Assembly: GCF_009866765.1 (NCBI RefSeq)
Contig: NZ_CP019431.1
Location: forward strand, 2,418,001 to 2,482,000
DNA: 64,000 nt
Source of the DNA: Pseudomonas sp. S35
GTDB lineage: Bacteria > Pseudomonadota > Gammaproteobacteria > Pseudomonadales > Pseudomonadaceae
Reading direction: 5' to 3'
The notes beneath the pieces were generated by a model. The model saw nothing but the letters and a program-made list of their open reading frames with translations, did no database searches and was not told where the DNA came from. This document shows positions 10,101-18,574 of this stretch, one piece after another. Position numbers and translations under genes: made by a program. The first letter of the stretch is position 1, and each line of letters starts with the position of its first letter.

Positions 10101-10780
10101 CGCGGCAATTGGGCTTCCTGGGGCATAGCATTGTTGCGGCGGAAGACGGCATCCAGGGTTTTGCACTGTGGCAGGCCGGGCAGTTCGATGGCGTCATCAC
10201 CGATTGCAATATGCCGCTTAAGGATGGCTATGCGTTAGCGCGTGATATTCGTGCGCAAGAACGTCAGCATGGGCTCAAACCCTGCCTGTTACTGGGGTTC
10301 ACCGCGAATGCCCAACCCGAAGAAACCGAGCGCTGCCGACAAGCCGGCATGGATGGTTGCCTGTTCAAGCCTACCGGGCTTGAAGACTTGCGGGCGGTGC
10401 TGGCATCGCGCACGGCCGACGTCCAGGTGCAAATAGAGGGCGCCGCGTTTGATTTAAGTTCGCTGATCACGCTGACGGAGGGCGACAAGGCCGCGCTCGA
10501 GGAGTTGCTGATGCCGCTGCTCACCAGCCTCGCCGACGACCGTGCGTTGCTACCTGAACTGGCGAGCCAGGCGAAGTTTTCCAAACTCTATGATTTGGCC
10601 CATCGCGTCAAAGGGGGCGCACGCATGGTCAAGGCCCAGGCGCTGACCAACGGGTGCGAGACCTTGGAAGGCGTGTGTGAACGACAGGACGGCGATGCGC
10701 TGGGCGCTACGGTCGAGGCGTTAGGGGCGGCTATCGATGACTTGCATCACAGTCTGGCCCGATACTGCAATCAGGCATGA
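7163..10780 (+). CDS. BvgS/EvgS-like hybrid sensor histidine kinase
   Basis: A 1205-residue inner-membrane phosphorelay sensor. After a signal-anchor it carries two tandem periplasmic Venus-flytrap (SBP_bac_3) domains at about 50-280 and 285-530, a membrane segment near 540-560, a PAS domain at about 580-700, and HisKA with H725 in the box SHEIRTPMNAVIGM. The ATPase domain follows with NAIKF, DTGIGI and GSGLGLVIS, then a receiver with D1014 (ITDCNMPLKDG) and a C-terminal HPt domain with H1147 (AHRVKGGARMVKAQ). This is the full BvgS/EvgS order, so phosphate can pass His-Asp-His to the upstream regulator. The paired flytraps imply a small periplasmic ligand, which is not identifiable here. Confidence 0.93.
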   Translation: MTTSRLMTLTAILLMGLLPAVVMALDEPHNLKLLGHSALENPSLALDEADWQWLRERRVLAMGVSKPDYAPFDLSNNNHEFEGITADYAALIGQALNIVIEVRRYDTRDDVIAALKAGTVDFVGSANGYEAADPQLVLSRSYANDQPALVTRVGDSHALSSDLSGKRVAMLYHYMQPDVVRAFYPHAQLLLFASTFEAIGAVAFGQADVYLGDAISTRYLINKNHLNNVRMADFSALEVNPFGFAFTKDNTRLLRIINTALAAVPANQQMDILRRWSAGSSGFLEADRLRLSGREQRWLEKHPRVKVAVLDKFVPLSFFNEQRQFEGLSAEVLSRISLRTGLKFDIEQDSSLPRQIDNANVGLVDMMAVVTPSAERSDKIRFTRPYLSNPYVLVVRADDERVVTPENLSGKRLALIRGDSLAAQISRDYPDIRFVDVVNPEQAMELVANGNVDAAAVLLISARYKIARHYRDRLRITSTVGAEPARITFGVSRSQLELYSILDKALLSISPEEMDELTNHWRSEIIIEDSYWIRHRNVIIRGFGLAALLLLITLGWVFYLRNLIRKRAQAERALSDQMRFMSVLIDGTPHPIYVRDRQGRLMACNNAYLDVFSYKLEDVIGRTVVETDTGNPPQAESFHTDYLRLMEQGEPQILDRLLKVPNGDVLTIYQWMLPYRDGDEKVVGMIAGWVDVSERQRLLGQLQEAKEEADAANRAKTTFLATMSHEIRTPMNAVIGMIELALKNAEQGRADRDALEVASVASRGMLELIGDILDIARIESGHLSLSLEPANLKELLVSVARVFEGLARDKGLALHVEIDPLIDRPVLIDPLRFKQVVSNLLGNAIKFTVTGEVRLGAQGVLAFAGEHLHLRLWVQDTGIGISAQDQQRLFNPFIQGSNNEQSSRSGSGLGLVISRNLCQMMGGQLHLSSTLGQGTRVDVTLALALTAAVPASSPVPQIPPARALSILVVDDYPANRLLLARQLGFLGHSIVAAEDGIQGFALWQAGQFDGVITDCNMPLKDGYALARDIRAQERQHGLKPCLLLGFTANAQPEETERCRQAGMDGCLFKPTGLEDLRAVLASRTADVQVQIEGAAFDLSSLITLTEGDKAALEELLMPLLTSLADDRALLPELASQAKFSKLYDLAHRVKGGARMVKAQALTNGCETLEGVCERQDGDALGATVEALGAAIDDLHHSLARYCNQA

Positions 10781-10912
10781 CGGGGATAGATGGTCATTCG
10801 ATGGATTTGGGAGAACTCCTACATGAAGGGGGAACATGCCTGATTTTGTCTGCGGGATATGTCTGGAAAATGGGGCGCTCACCGACGAGCGCCGCCTACC
10901 CAGGGATTTGCC

Positions 10913-11335
10913 ATGCCGAACAAAGCACTGACCATCCTGATTGCCGATGAACAGCACCTGCAACGGTTGTACATCGAAAAAATGCTTAACCAGTTGGGGT
11001 ATCACCGAGTTGTCCCGGTACAAACCTTCGACGAAGTCCAGATACTCACGGCTATCCCGGCCGAGCCCTTTGATGTACTGATCATCAACGCCGGGCTGAC
11101 GGTCCATGCCTGCGGGCCCCAACCCCAGGCACGGCATGTGCTGGTCTATGACCATCTGGACCTGGGCGCACCGCCGGATGCAACGCCGCAGGTGTTGGTT
11201 CGCCTGCCGGGCGTGCCGGACAACGTCAACCTCGAACACTTCATGGATATCATCGACCCGCCCGAGGCCGCCGTGGGCCTTCGGGTATTACCGTGGCTGC
11301 GGGAACTGTCCCGCAGGCCGGTGACCGGGGTTTAG
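10913..11335 (+). CDS. Stand-alone degenerate receiver-like protein
   Basis: A 140-residue protein whose first half looks like a receiver domain: [38 protein letters not shown], then a beta strand [10 protein letters not shown]. At the position of the phosphorylatable Asp there is Asn, and the acidic pocket is D-E rather than D-D. No output domain follows. It lies 132 bases after the BvgS-like kinase in the same direction and is preceded by AGGGA. A pseudo-receiver beside a phosphorelay could act as a protein-interaction modulator, but that is inference. Its stop overlaps the end of the convergent aldo-keto reductase gene by four bases. Confidence 0.7.
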   Translation: MPNKALTILIADEQHLQRLYIEKMLNQLGYHRVVPVQTFDEVQILTAIPAEPFDVLIINAGLTVHACGPQPQARHVLVYDHLDLGAPPDATPQVLVRLPGVPDNVNLEHFMDIIDPPEAAVGLRVLPWLRELSRRPVTGV

Positions 11336-12150
11336 TCCCACTTCGGGGCAATGCCCTTGGGGCTGGTCAAGCGGTGGCCGCGCTCAAGGCCAGCGATGTC
11401 TGCCAGTTCGGCAGCGCTCAAGGTCAGTTGCAGGGCCTCGAGGTTGCTTTGCAGGTTGGCGCGCTTGGTCGATGAGGGGATCACCGCATAACCGCGTTGC
11501 ATGGCCCAGGCCAGCACGACCTGTGCCGGGGTAGCCTGGTGGCGTTCGGCGATCTTTTGGATCACCGGGTCTTTGAGCACTTCACCGTAGGCCAGGGTCA
11601 TGTACGAGGTGATCTGGATGCCATTGGCCGCGGCGAAATCCACCACGTGTTGGTTTTGCAGGTAAGGGTGCAGTTCGATCTGGTTGGTCGCGATGTGCTC
11701 GGCGCCCACAGCCTCGATGGCTTGCTTCATCAGGTCGATGGTGAAGTTGGAGATGCCGATCTGGCGGGTCAGGCCCATGCGCTTGGCTTCCAGCAACTGG
11801 CCCATGAATTCGGCGACGGGCACCTGGTCCTCCGGCGATGGCCAGTGGATCAGGGTCAGGTCCAGGTAGTCGGTCTGGAGCTTGCGCAGGCTTTCCTTGA
11901 GGCTTGGGATCAACCGGCCTTCGGCGAAATTGGCGATCCAGATTTTGCTGGTGATAAACAACTCATCCCGTGGGATGCCACTGTTGGCGATGGCTTGGCC
12001 AACGTCCGCTTCGTTCTCGTAGATCTGTGCGGTGTCGATGACGCGGTAGCCCAGTTCCAGGGCATTGCTGACGGAGTCGATGACGACCTGGCCTTGCAGG
12101 CGAAAGGTACCGAGACCGAAGGCGGGGATGGACTGTGTAGGAATAGACAT
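11332..12150 (-). CDS. dkgB: Aldo-keto reductase, DkgB-like
   Basis: A 272-residue NADPH-dependent reductase of the aldo-keto reductase superfamily, close to 2,5-diketo-D-gluconate reductase B. The catalytic tetrad is visible: Asp and Tyr in [16 protein letters not shown], Lys in ITSKIW, and His in LTLIHWPSP. The C-terminal cofactor loop reads [19 protein letters not shown]. The ATG at 12150 has GGAG six bases upstream; the longer in-frame opening to 12177 adds nine residues without support. Physiological substrates of DkgB-type enzymes include methylglyoxal and related aldehydes. About 165 bases without visible features separate it from the upstream DAHP synthase gene. Confidence 0.88.
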   Translation of the reverse strand: MSIPTQSIPAFGLGTFRLQGQVVIDSVSNALELGYRVIDTAQIYENEADVGQAIANSGIPRDELFITSKIWIANFAEGRLIPSLKESLRKLQTDYLDLTLIHWPSPEDQVPVAEFMGQLLEAKRMGLTRQIGISNFTIDLMKQAIEAVGAEHIATNQIELHPYLQNQHVVDFAAANGIQITSYMTLAYGEVLKDPVIQKIAERHQATPAQVVLAWAMQRGYAVIPSSTKRANLQSNLEALQLTLSAAELADIAGLERGHRLTSPKGIAPKWD

Positions 12151-12314
12151 TGGAAACTCCATTGGGGTTGTAGGCAATGGAGTTGAGTATCGGCGCGTCG
12201 TTCCTTCGGAAAAACCGCCGAATCCGAAAATGACTCTTTACTGCACGTCACGAATGGCCGGTGCCCTGGCGCTTGCGATGAGGCGCCGTACCGCTGTGGC
12301 GGCGCCTTGATTGA

Positions 12315-13397
12315 TCAGCCCTGGGCGCGCAAACGCTCGGCGGCATTGCGCAACAGGTGCTCGGTACCTTCCCAGCCCAAGCAGCCATCGGTCACCGATA
12401 CGCCGTATTTCATCGACGGGCTCAATGGCTGGCAACCTTCGAACAGATGGCTCTCGAGCATCATGCCGATCAGCGAGGTGTCACCGTGCAAGCGTTGCTC
12501 CAGCACCTCGTTGAACACCGCTGGCTGGCGCAGCGGGTCTTTGCCGCTGTTGGCGTGGCTGCAGTCGACCATGATCCGGGGGGCCACCTTGGACTTCGCC
12601 AAGTCATGCTTAACCTGCGCCACGCTTTGGGCATCGTAGTTCGGCCCACGGTGACCGCCGCGCAGCACCAGGTGCGTGTCGGGGTTGCCGCAGGTCTGGA
12701 TGATCGCCGGGTGGCCTTGGCTGTCGACGCCGAAGTGGCGGTGCGGGTGAGACGCCGAGCGCATGGCGTCACAGGCAATTGCAACGCCGCCATCAGTGCC
12801 ATTCTTGAAGCCTACGGGCATGCTCAGGCCGCTGGCCATTTCGCGGTGGATCTGCGACTCGGTGGTGCGCGCGCCAATCGCTACCCAACTGAGCAGGTCA
12901 TCGAAGTAGCCGGCAGCTATGGGTTGCAGCAGCTCAGTGGCGACCGGGAGGCCAAGGCGCAGCGTTTCCCGCATCAACTCGCGGGACAGGGTCAGGCCAG
13001 CGGCCATGTCATCGCTCCCATCCAGGTGCGGGTCATAGGCCAGGCCTTTCCAGCCGATGGTGGTGCGCGGCTTTTCGACGTAGGCACGGATCACCAGCAG
13101 CATCTGGTCGCCGACTTCCAGGGCCAGCTTCTTCAGGTTGCGAGCGTATTCCATGGCCGATTCCGGGTCATGGATCGAGCACGGGCCGACAATCACCAGT
13201 AAGCGTGAGTCGTCGCCATTGAGGATGGCGCGCACAGCTTGGCGATGGGCGTGGATCTGTTCATTGAGGAACGGGCTGAGGGGCAGCTTGTGCTTGAGTT
13301 CGAGGGCGCTGGGCAGGCGCTGGGTCAGGGCTTCATTGGCGCTGGTCAGGGCGCTGTTCATGGCTGTACGGGGCAGAGCGGCGACGGAGGAGTTCAT
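12315..13397 (-). CDS. 3-deoxy-7-phosphoheptulonate (DAHP) synthase, class I
   Basis: A 360-residue AroF/AroG/AroH-type enzyme that condenses phosphoenolpyruvate and erythrose 4-phosphate, the first step of aromatic amino acid synthesis. Seen are the phosphate- and metal-binding segments VGPCSIHDPESAMEYA, RAYVEKPRTTIGWKG, GARTTESQIHREMASGLSMPVGFKNGTDG and MVDCSHANSGKDP. The ATG at 13397 has AGGAAG upstream; the in-frame extension to 13463 overlaps a small upstream ORF and is not needed. Isozyme type (Tyr-, Phe- or Trp-inhibited) cannot be read from the sequence. The gene is preceded by an attenuator-like leader, described separately, so transcription is probably tied to aromatic amino acid supply. 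Confidence 0.93.
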   Translation of the reverse strand: MNSSVAALPRTAMNSALTSANEALTQRLPSALELKHKLPLSPFLNEQIHAHRQAVRAILNGDDSRLLVIVGPCSIHDPESAMEYARNLKKLALEVGDQMLLVIRAYVEKPRTTIGWKGLAYDPHLDGSDDMAAGLTLSRELMRETLRLGLPVATELLQPIAAGYFDDLLSWVAIGARTTESQIHREMASGLSMPVGFKNGTDGGVAIACDAMRSASHPHRHFGVDSQGHPAIIQTCGNPDTHLVLRGGHRGPNYDAQSVAQVKHDLAKSKVAPRIMVDCSHANSGKDPLRQPAVFNEVLEQRLHGDTSLIGMMLESHLFEGCQPLSPSMKYGVSVTDGCLGWEGTEHLLRNAAERLRAQG

Positions 13398-13444
13398 ATT
13401 CAAGGCTTCCTGGGCAAGCGGCGGGCGGTTCCCGCGCGCTTGGC

Positions 13445-13597
13445 CTACTGGGGTGTTCGACAATTGGCCGTACTGGCTACGTGTGTTGGCTTGCCACCAA
13501 TAGGTGACCGATCGGAGGCGGCAGGCTGTCCCGAGCGGAGCTTGCTAAATCGCCATGCGGTGGAAGTGTCGTAGCGGTAATAAGTGGCGTAGTTCAT
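13445..13597 (-). CDS. Tyr-rich small ORF in the DAHP synthase leader
   Basis: A 50-codon ORF beginning MNYATYYRYDTSTAWRFSK, with four Tyr in the first nine residues and a Trp at 15. It has a good ribosome binding site (AAAGGAA about seven bases before the ATG). It lies between the intrinsic terminator and the DAHP synthase start, 47 bases before the latter. It may be a second leader peptide or a regulatory small protein. No family is recognised. Confidence 0.55.
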   Translation of the reverse strand: MNYATYYRYDTSTAWRFSKLRSGQPAASDRSPIGGKPTHVASTANCRTPQ

Positions 13598-13648
13598 GTC
13601 GTGATTCCTTTAAGTGTTCTTGATCAAGCTAAAAAGTGTATGGAGACC

Positions 13649-13688
13649 TGAAAAACAAAACCCCCGGTCGGGGAGCCGACCGGGGGTT
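13649..13688 (-). terminator. Intrinsic terminator in the DAHP synthase leader (attenuator)
   Basis: On the minus strand the hairpin AACCCCCGGTCGG-CTCC-CCGACCGGGGGTT is followed by TTTTGTTTTT. It is a strong Rho-independent terminator placed between an aromatic-rich leader peptide and the DAHP synthase gene, exactly where a transcription attenuator would be. Confidence 0.85.
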
Positions 13689-13738
13689 AGATTTCTCTGG
13701 TAGGCGACCCCTTGAACAGTGGGCGCCGATTTCAGGTA

Positions 13739-13873
13739 TCAGGCGCGCCAGTGGCTAAACCAATACCCAAAATAAAAGCTGGCAGCTGCGCTCGAACCGT
13801 TCACGCGGGTAGCCGATACCGAGCGCGTGGCGCTGGCAGCAGGGCAAACCTGAGTGTGGGTGAGTTGCAACAT
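13739..13873 (-). CDS. Aromatic-rich leader peptide (attenuation)
   Basis: A 44-residue ORF whose C-terminal part is SFYFGYWFSHWRA: Phe, Tyr and Trp make up eight of these thirteen residues, while the N-terminal thirty are an ordinary Ser/Ala-rich mix. GGAG lies eight bases before the ATG at 13873. Its stop is 50 bases before the terminator hairpin. By analogy with trpL and pheL leaders, stalling of the ribosome in the aromatic run under Phe/Tyr/Trp starvation would favour readthrough into the DAHP synthase gene. The mechanism is inferred; the peptide, its ribosome binding site and the terminator are directly visible. Confidence 0.8.
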   Translation of the reverse strand: MLQLTHTQVCPAASATRSVSATRVNGSSAAASFYFGYWFSHWRA

Positions 13874-14019
13874 GGTGTATCTCCAAATGATGGGGGGAGC
13901 TTACTAGAGGCACACGGGGAGATTCAATCAGTAATTTCTATTGCGTGAGGGGACTTACGGCTATGGGGGGCGTGCCGATATGCTGATCACACGTTGATAC
14001 TTATTGCTTGGACGCGACC

Positions 14020-14769
14020 ATGACTGATCTGACCATTGCTGCTGCTCAATCCATTTCCATTGCAGGCGATGTGCCGGCCAACATCCAACGGCACTTGGCA
14101 TTCATGCACGCGGCGGTGCAGCACGGTGTGCAGTTGCTGGTGTTCCCAGAGTTGTCCTTGACGGGCTATGAACCTTCGCTGGCGGCTACTTTGGCGATTG
14201 CCCCCGACGATGCGTTGTTGGCGCCGCTGCGGGAAATGGCGCAGTCGCTGCGACTGACAGCTGTAGTGGGCGCGCCGCTCCGATTGGCGCCAGGGGCCGG
14301 CGTAGTCATTGGCGCGCTGGTGCTCGGGGCGGACGGCTCCCTGGCGGTCTACACCAAGCAGCATTTGCATGACGGCGAGGAAGCTGCGTTCGTCGCGGGG
14401 CAGGGCGGTGCGGCCCTTGAACTTGAGGGTGAGCGAATTGCACTGGCGGTGTGTGCAGACTTTTCCCACGCCAGTCATTCGCGCGCTGCGGTGCAAGCGG
14501 GCGCAACGGTTTACGCCGCCGGCGTGTTGATCAGTGAGGGCGGTTACGCCACGGACAGCGCGATGCTTCAAGGCTTGGCCGCTGAACATGGGCTGCTGGT
14601 GTTAATGGCTAATCATGGTGGCCCATCCGGTGGCTGGGCTTGTGCCGGCCGCAGTGCAATCTGGGCCTCTGACGGCCGTTTGCTTGCGGCTGTACCAGGC
14701 GTAGGCGATGCGCTGGTGGTTGCCCATCGGGATGACGGCGTGTGGGCCGGCCAAGTGGTAGCCCTCTAA
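14020..14769 (+). CDS. Carbon-nitrogen (nitrilase-superfamily) hydrolase
   Basis: A 249-residue cytoplasmic hydrolase with the Glu-Lys-Cys triad of the nitrilase superfamily: E44 in VFPELSLTGY, K113 in VYTKQHLHDGE and C145 in LAVCADFSH. It should cleave a C-N bond of an amide or omega-amide; the substrate is unknown. The ATG at 14020 was chosen over an in-frame TTG twelve bases earlier. The next gene's ATG follows this stop codon directly, so the two are translationally coupled. Confidence 0.88.
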   Translation: MTDLTIAAAQSISIAGDVPANIQRHLAFMHAAVQHGVQLLVFPELSLTGYEPSLAATLAIAPDDALLAPLREMAQSLRLTAVVGAPLRLAPGAGVVIGALVLGADGSLAVYTKQHLHDGEEAAFVAGQGGAALELEGERIALAVCADFSHASHSRAAVQAGATVYAAGVLISEGGYATDSAMLQGLAAEHGLLVLMANHGGPSGGWACAGRSAIWASDGRLLAAVPGVGDALVVAHRDDGVWAGQVVAL

Positions 14770-15201
14770 ATGGCCTTTCACTTGCGTGCAGCGACGGACC
14801 AGGACCTGCCGTTTGCGCGGGCGCTGACCTATGAGGCCATGCAGCGTTACTACGTGCAGTACGGGTTGTGGTGGTCCAACGATGGCTTCGACACCGCCTG
14901 GGCAGGTAGGCAGAACTGGCTGATTTGCCGTGACGACAGTGTGTTGGGTTTCATCAGCCTGAGTCGTGACAGCCGGGCGCTGTATATCCGCGAGTTGCAT
15001 CTGCTCGAAGCGTGCCGAGGGCTTGGCGCAGGGGGTTGGGTGTTGGAGGAGATGGCGCTCAAGGCGCAGGCGCTGGGTCTTTTGCGCTTGACTGTGTTCA
15101 AGGCGAATCCGGCCAGGCGGCTCTATCAGCGTATGGGGCTCAGTATCGTGGGTGAGGAGGATTGTTTCTGGCGTATGGAACGGATCTGCCGCTCGAGCTA
15201 A
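14770..15201 (+). CDS. GNAT family N-acetyltransferase
   Basis: A 143-residue acetyltransferase. The acetyl-CoA-binding segment is LYIRELHLLEACRGLGAGGWVLEEMALKAQALGLLRLTVFKANPARRLYQRMGLSIVGE. Its start codon is immediately adjacent to the stop of the hydrolase gene, with no spacer, which suggests a shared substrate pathway or simple cotranscription. The acceptor is unknown. Confidence 0.85.
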   Translation: MAFHLRAATDQDLPFARALTYEAMQRYYVQYGLWWSNDGFDTAWAGRQNWLICRDDSVLGFISLSRDSRALYIRELHLLEACRGLGAGGWVLEEMALKAQALGLLRLTVFKANPARRLYQRMGLSIVGEEDCFWRMERICRSS

Positions 15202-15236
15202 ACCATGCGTGTAATCCTAATAAGCGCATACTGTGC

Positions 15237-15476
15237 TCAGGAGCTGACTTCCTGCTCGTTGTTTTGGCCATCAGTCTCAGGAAGGATGATCCCCTCTTTC
15301 ATGCCCAAAAGGACCGCTACCTTATGGGCCTCTCCACGCCGTCCCTTTTTGCGCCCAGCGAGCACTTGATAGGTGGTTGCCGGATCAACGCCATGTTCAC
15401 GGGCGAACGCTTGAACTGACTTTCCTTGATGTTCCAGCCAGGCCTTGGCTTGTGCAGCAGTGCGGATTCCGGGCAT
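15237..15476 (-). CDS. Small phage-type DNA-binding protein
   Basis: A 79-residue basic protein starting MPGIRTAAQAKAWLEHQGKSVQAFAREHGVDPATTYQVLAGRKKGRRGEAHKVAVLLG. The pattern of a helix-turn-helix (FAREHGVDPATTYQVLAG) with basic residues after it is that of Cro/Cox-like or gp16-like phage regulators. It is divergent from an Xre-type repressor gene 82 bases away, giving the layout of a phage genetic switch, but no phage structural genes are near. Confidence 0.65.
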   Translation of the reverse strand: MPGIRTAAQAKAWLEHQGKSVQAFAREHGVDPATTYQVLAGRKKGRRGEAHKVAVLLGMKEGIILPETDGQNNEQEVSS

Positions 15477-15558
15477 AGTTCAAAACCGTTCAAGTTTGTT
15501 TAACTAAGAGATGAGTGTGTCACCTCTTGGGGTGTGCCAAATAGGATCATACATCCAA

Positions 15559-15924
15559 ATGAGTGGAATCGGTTCGCGTTTGAGGCAAGAAAGAGAGCGA
15601 CTTGGTCTGTCGCAAAAAGTATTTGGTGAAATAGGCGGCGTTGAAGCCAACGCACAAGGTAAATACGAAAGCGGGGGGCGTGCGCCCAAAGCCGACTATT
15701 TGTCCCGTGTCGCCGAAAAAGGAGTGGATGTGCTGTTCGTGCTGACCGGTACGGCCACGCCGATTCAACTGGAAAATCTGAGCCAGCTCGAAGAGAAGGT
15801 CCTCGGGGATTACCGCGCGATGTTCAAGGAAGACCAGGATGCGATTCGCCGCCTGACGTCGACCTTGGCCGAACATTCCGTTTCTCAGAATGGAAAAGCC
15901 AAGGCGCAACCCAGGGATTCCTGA
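15559..15924 (+). CDS. XRE-family (phage repressor-like) transcriptional regulator
   Basis: A 121-residue protein with an N-terminal Xre helix-turn-helix: RLRQERERLGLSQKVFGEIGGVEANAQGKYESGGRAPKADYLSRVAEKGVDVLFVLTG. The C-terminal part is a charged helix. The ATG at 15559 places the domain at the N-terminus; an in-frame ATG at 15511 would add sixteen residues from the shared intergenic region. Paired with the divergent small regulator at 15237-15476, it looks like a C/Cro remnant sitting beside gacA. Confidence 0.75.
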   Translation: MSGIGSRLRQERERLGLSQKVFGEIGGVEANAQGKYESGGRAPKADYLSRVAEKGVDVLFVLTGTATPIQLENLSQLEEKVLGDYRAMFKEDQDAIRRLTSTLAEHSVSQNGKAKAQPRDS

Positions 15925-16075
15925 CTCGTCATCCAGCAAATTGAGCCGTCCGCCTTCCGGCGGGTGGCTGCTGCTCATCCAAACTCTATATATATGACGC
16001 TTGCAGCTAGGTCTGCGCCTTGGTTTTTTGCTAAGGTGTTCAGCAACCTATAAGACCATTTCGCGAGGTGTCTGC

Positions 16076-16717
16076 TTGATTAGGGTGCTAGTAGTCGATG
16101 ACCATGATCTCGTTCGTACAGGCATTACACGAATGCTGGCTGACATCGATGGCCTGCAAGTAGTCGGCCAGGCCGAGTCGGGAGAGGAATCCCTGATCAA
16201 GGCTCGGGAGCTGAAACCCGATGTGGTGCTGATGGACGTGAAGATGCCTGGAATCGGCGGTCTTGGTGCCACCACCAAATTGCTGCGCAGCCATCCGGAC
16301 ATCAAAGTCGTGGTGGTGACCGTATGTGAAGAAGACCCGTTTCCGACCCGTCTCTTACAGGCAGGCGCTGCGGGGTATCTGACCAAGGGCGCGGGCCTGG
16401 CCGAAATGGTGCAAGCCATTCGCCTGGTGTTTGCCGGTCAGCGCTACATCAGCCCGCAAATTGCACAGCAGTTGGCAATCAAATCCTTCCAGCCCAGCAG
16501 CGACTCGCCGTTCGATGCGCTGTCTGAGCGGGAGATCCAGATCGCCTTGATGATCGTCGGCTGCCAGAAAGTCCAAACTATCTCTGACAAGCTCTGCCTG
16601 TCACCCAAGACCGTGAACACCTACCGTTATCGCATTTTCGAGAAGCTCGCCATCAGCAGTGATGTTGAATTGACCCTGCTCGCAGTGCGCCACGGCATGG
16701 TGGACGCCAGCGCCTGA
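16076..16717 (+). CDS. gacA: Global response regulator GacA
   Basis: A 213-residue NarL-type regulator, identical in length to GacA of other Pseudomonas and using the same TTG start, preceded by GAGGTG. The receiver has D8-D9, phosphoacceptor D54 ([13 protein letters not shown]) and the typical [23 protein letters not shown] segment. The LuxR helix-turn-helix reads [43 protein letters not shown]. GacA is phosphorylated by GacS and activates the small RNAs that titrate RsmA/RsmE, controlling secondary metabolism, biofilm and exoproducts. uvrC starts two bases after the stop, the conserved gacA-uvrC operon. Confidence 0.97.
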   Translation: MIRVLVVDDHDLVRTGITRMLADIDGLQVVGQAESGEESLIKARELKPDVVLMDVKMPGIGGLGATTKLLRSHPDIKVVVVTVCEEDPFPTRLLQAGAAGYLTKGAGLAEMVQAIRLVFAGQRYISPQIAQQLAIKSFQPSSDSPFDALSEREIQIALMIVGCQKVQTISDKLCLSPKTVNTYRYRIFEKLAISSDVELTLLAVRHGMVDASA

Positions 16718-16718
16718 C

Positions 16719-18542
16719 ATGACCACACCGTTTGATCCGAGTGCCTTTCTCTCAACCTGCAGTGGCCGCCCCGGCGTGTACCGCATGTTCGACAGCGAGG
16801 CTCGCCTGCTTTACGTCGGCAAAGCCAAGAACCTGAAGAACCGCCTGGCGAGCTACTTTCGCAAGAGCGGCCTCGCGCCGAAAACCGCCGCATTGGTGGC
16901 GCGCATCGCCCAGGTCGAAACCACCATCACCGCCAATGAAACCGAGGCGCTGCTGCTTGAGCAGACGCTGATCAAGGAGTGGCGGCCGCCCTACAACATC
17001 CTGCTGCGTGATGATAAATCCTACCCCTACGTGTTTTTATCCGACGGTAACTTCCCACGCCTGAGCATTCACCGTGGGGCGAAGAAGGCGAAGGGCAAGT
17101 ATTTTGGGCCTTATCCCAGCGCTGGCGCGATCCGGGAAAGCCTGAGCCTTCTGCAAAAAACCTTTTTTGTGCGTCAGTGCGAAGACAGCTTCTACAAGAA
17201 CCGCACTCGGCCGTGCCTGCAATACCAGATCAAACGTTGCAAGGCGCCCTGCGTGGGGCTGGTGGAGCCGGCGGAGTACGCCGAGGATGTACGCCATTCG
17301 GTGATGTTCCTCGAAGGACGCAGCAACGCGCTCACCGACGAGCTCTCCACGGCCATGGAACAGGCTGCCAGCACCCTGGATTTTGAGCGGGCCGCAGAGC
17401 TGCGCGACCAGATCTCCCTGCTGCGCCGGGTCCAGGACCAGCAAAGCATGGAAGGCGGCACCGGCGACGTCGACGTGATCGCCGCGTTCGTCAACCCCGG
17501 CGGCGCGTGTGTGCACTTGATCAGCGTGCGCGGTGGGCGTGTGTTGGGCAGTAAGAACTTTTTCCCGCAGACCGGTATCGACGAGGAGGTGGCCGAAGTC
17601 ATGGCCGCCTTCCTGGGCCAGTATTACGTGAGCAGCCCTGAGCGCGACTTGCCATCGGAGCTGATCGTCAACGTGGTGCACGAAGACTTTCCTACGTTGA
17701 TTGAAGCGATCCACGAACTGCGCGGCCGCGAACTGGACATCAGCCACCGCGTACGCGGCACCCGCGCGCGCTGGCAGCAATTGGCAGTGACCAATGCCGA
17801 GCAAGCCCTGAGCGCGCGCCTGGCCAACCGACAGCATGTGGCCGCACGCTTCGATGCCCTGGCCGAAGTCCTCAACCTGGACGAGCCGCCACAGCGCCTG
17901 GAGTGCTACGACATCAGCCACTCCAGTGGTGAAGCCACCGTGGCCTCCTGCGTGGTGTTCGGGCCGGAAGGGCCGATCAAGTCCGACTACCGACGCTACA
18001 ACATCGAAGGCGTGACCGCCGGGGATGACTACGCCGCCATGCACCAGGCCCTCACACGCCGCTTCAGCAAGTTGAAGGACGGCGAGGGCAAGTTGCCGGA
18101 TATCCTCCTGGTCGACGGCGGCAAGGGCCAATTGTCTATGGCCCGTGACGTGCTCAACGAACTGGCCGTGCCGGACCTGATCCTGCTCGGCGTCGCCAAG
18201 GGCGCTACGCGCAAGGCCGGTTTCGAGACGTTGTACTTGAATGATGCCGCCCATGAGTTCACTTTGAAGGGCGATTCGCCCGCGCTGCATTTGATTCAAC
18301 AGATTCGCGACGAAGCCCACCGTTTCGCCATTACCGGCCACCGCGCGCGCCGTGGCAAAACCCGGCGAACCTCAACCCTGGAAGGGGTGGCAGGGGTCGG
18401 CCCGACGCGACGTCGCGACTTGCTTAAACATTTTGGTGGCTTGCAGGAGCTGTCCCGTGCCAGCATTGACGAGATAGCCAAAGCACCCGGTATCAGTAAA
18501 AAGCTCGCTGAGCTGATTTATGCCAATCTGCACAGCGAATAG
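16719..18542 (+). CDS. uvrC: Excinuclease ABC subunit C
   Basis: A 607-residue nucleotide-excision-repair endonuclease. The N-terminal GIY-YIG nuclease is seen in [29 protein letters not shown], followed by the Cys-rich [14 protein letters not shown], the UVR motif (about 205-240), the RNase H-like C-terminal nuclease ([31 protein letters not shown]) and a final helix-hairpin-helix pair ([21 protein letters not shown]). It incises damaged DNA on both sides of the lesion with UvrB. Cotranscribed with gacA and probably pgsA. Confidence 0.97.
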   Translation: MTTPFDPSAFLSTCSGRPGVYRMFDSEARLLYVGKAKNLKNRLASYFRKSGLAPKTAALVARIAQVETTITANETEALLLEQTLIKEWRPPYNILLRDDKSYPYVFLSDGNFPRLSIHRGAKKAKGKYFGPYPSAGAIRESLSLLQKTFFVRQCEDSFYKNRTRPCLQYQIKRCKAPCVGLVEPAEYAEDVRHSVMFLEGRSNALTDELSTAMEQAASTLDFERAAELRDQISLLRRVQDQQSMEGGTGDVDVIAAFVNPGGACVHLISVRGGRVLGSKNFFPQTGIDEEVAEVMAAFLGQYYVSSPERDLPSELIVNVVHEDFPTLIEAIHELRGRELDISHRVRGTRARWQQLAVTNAEQALSARLANRQHVAARFDALAEVLNLDEPPQRLECYDISHSSGEATVASCVVFGPEGPIKSDYRRYNIEGVTAGDDYAAMHQALTRRFSKLKDGEGKLPDILLVDGGKGQLSMARDVLNELAVPDLILLGVAKGATRKAGFETLYLNDAAHEFTLKGDSPALHLIQQIRDEAHRFAITGHRARRGKTRRTSTLEGVAGVGPTRRRDLLKHFGGLQELSRASIDEIAKAPGISKKLAELIYANLHSE

Positions 18543-18574
18543 AATGCCTTTCCACCTCGTAGCCAGTTGTGCCG

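Noticed and set aside
17037..18341. 434-codon minus-strand frame within uvrC
   Set aside because: Antisense shadow of uvrC; no ribosome binding site and no recognisable domain.
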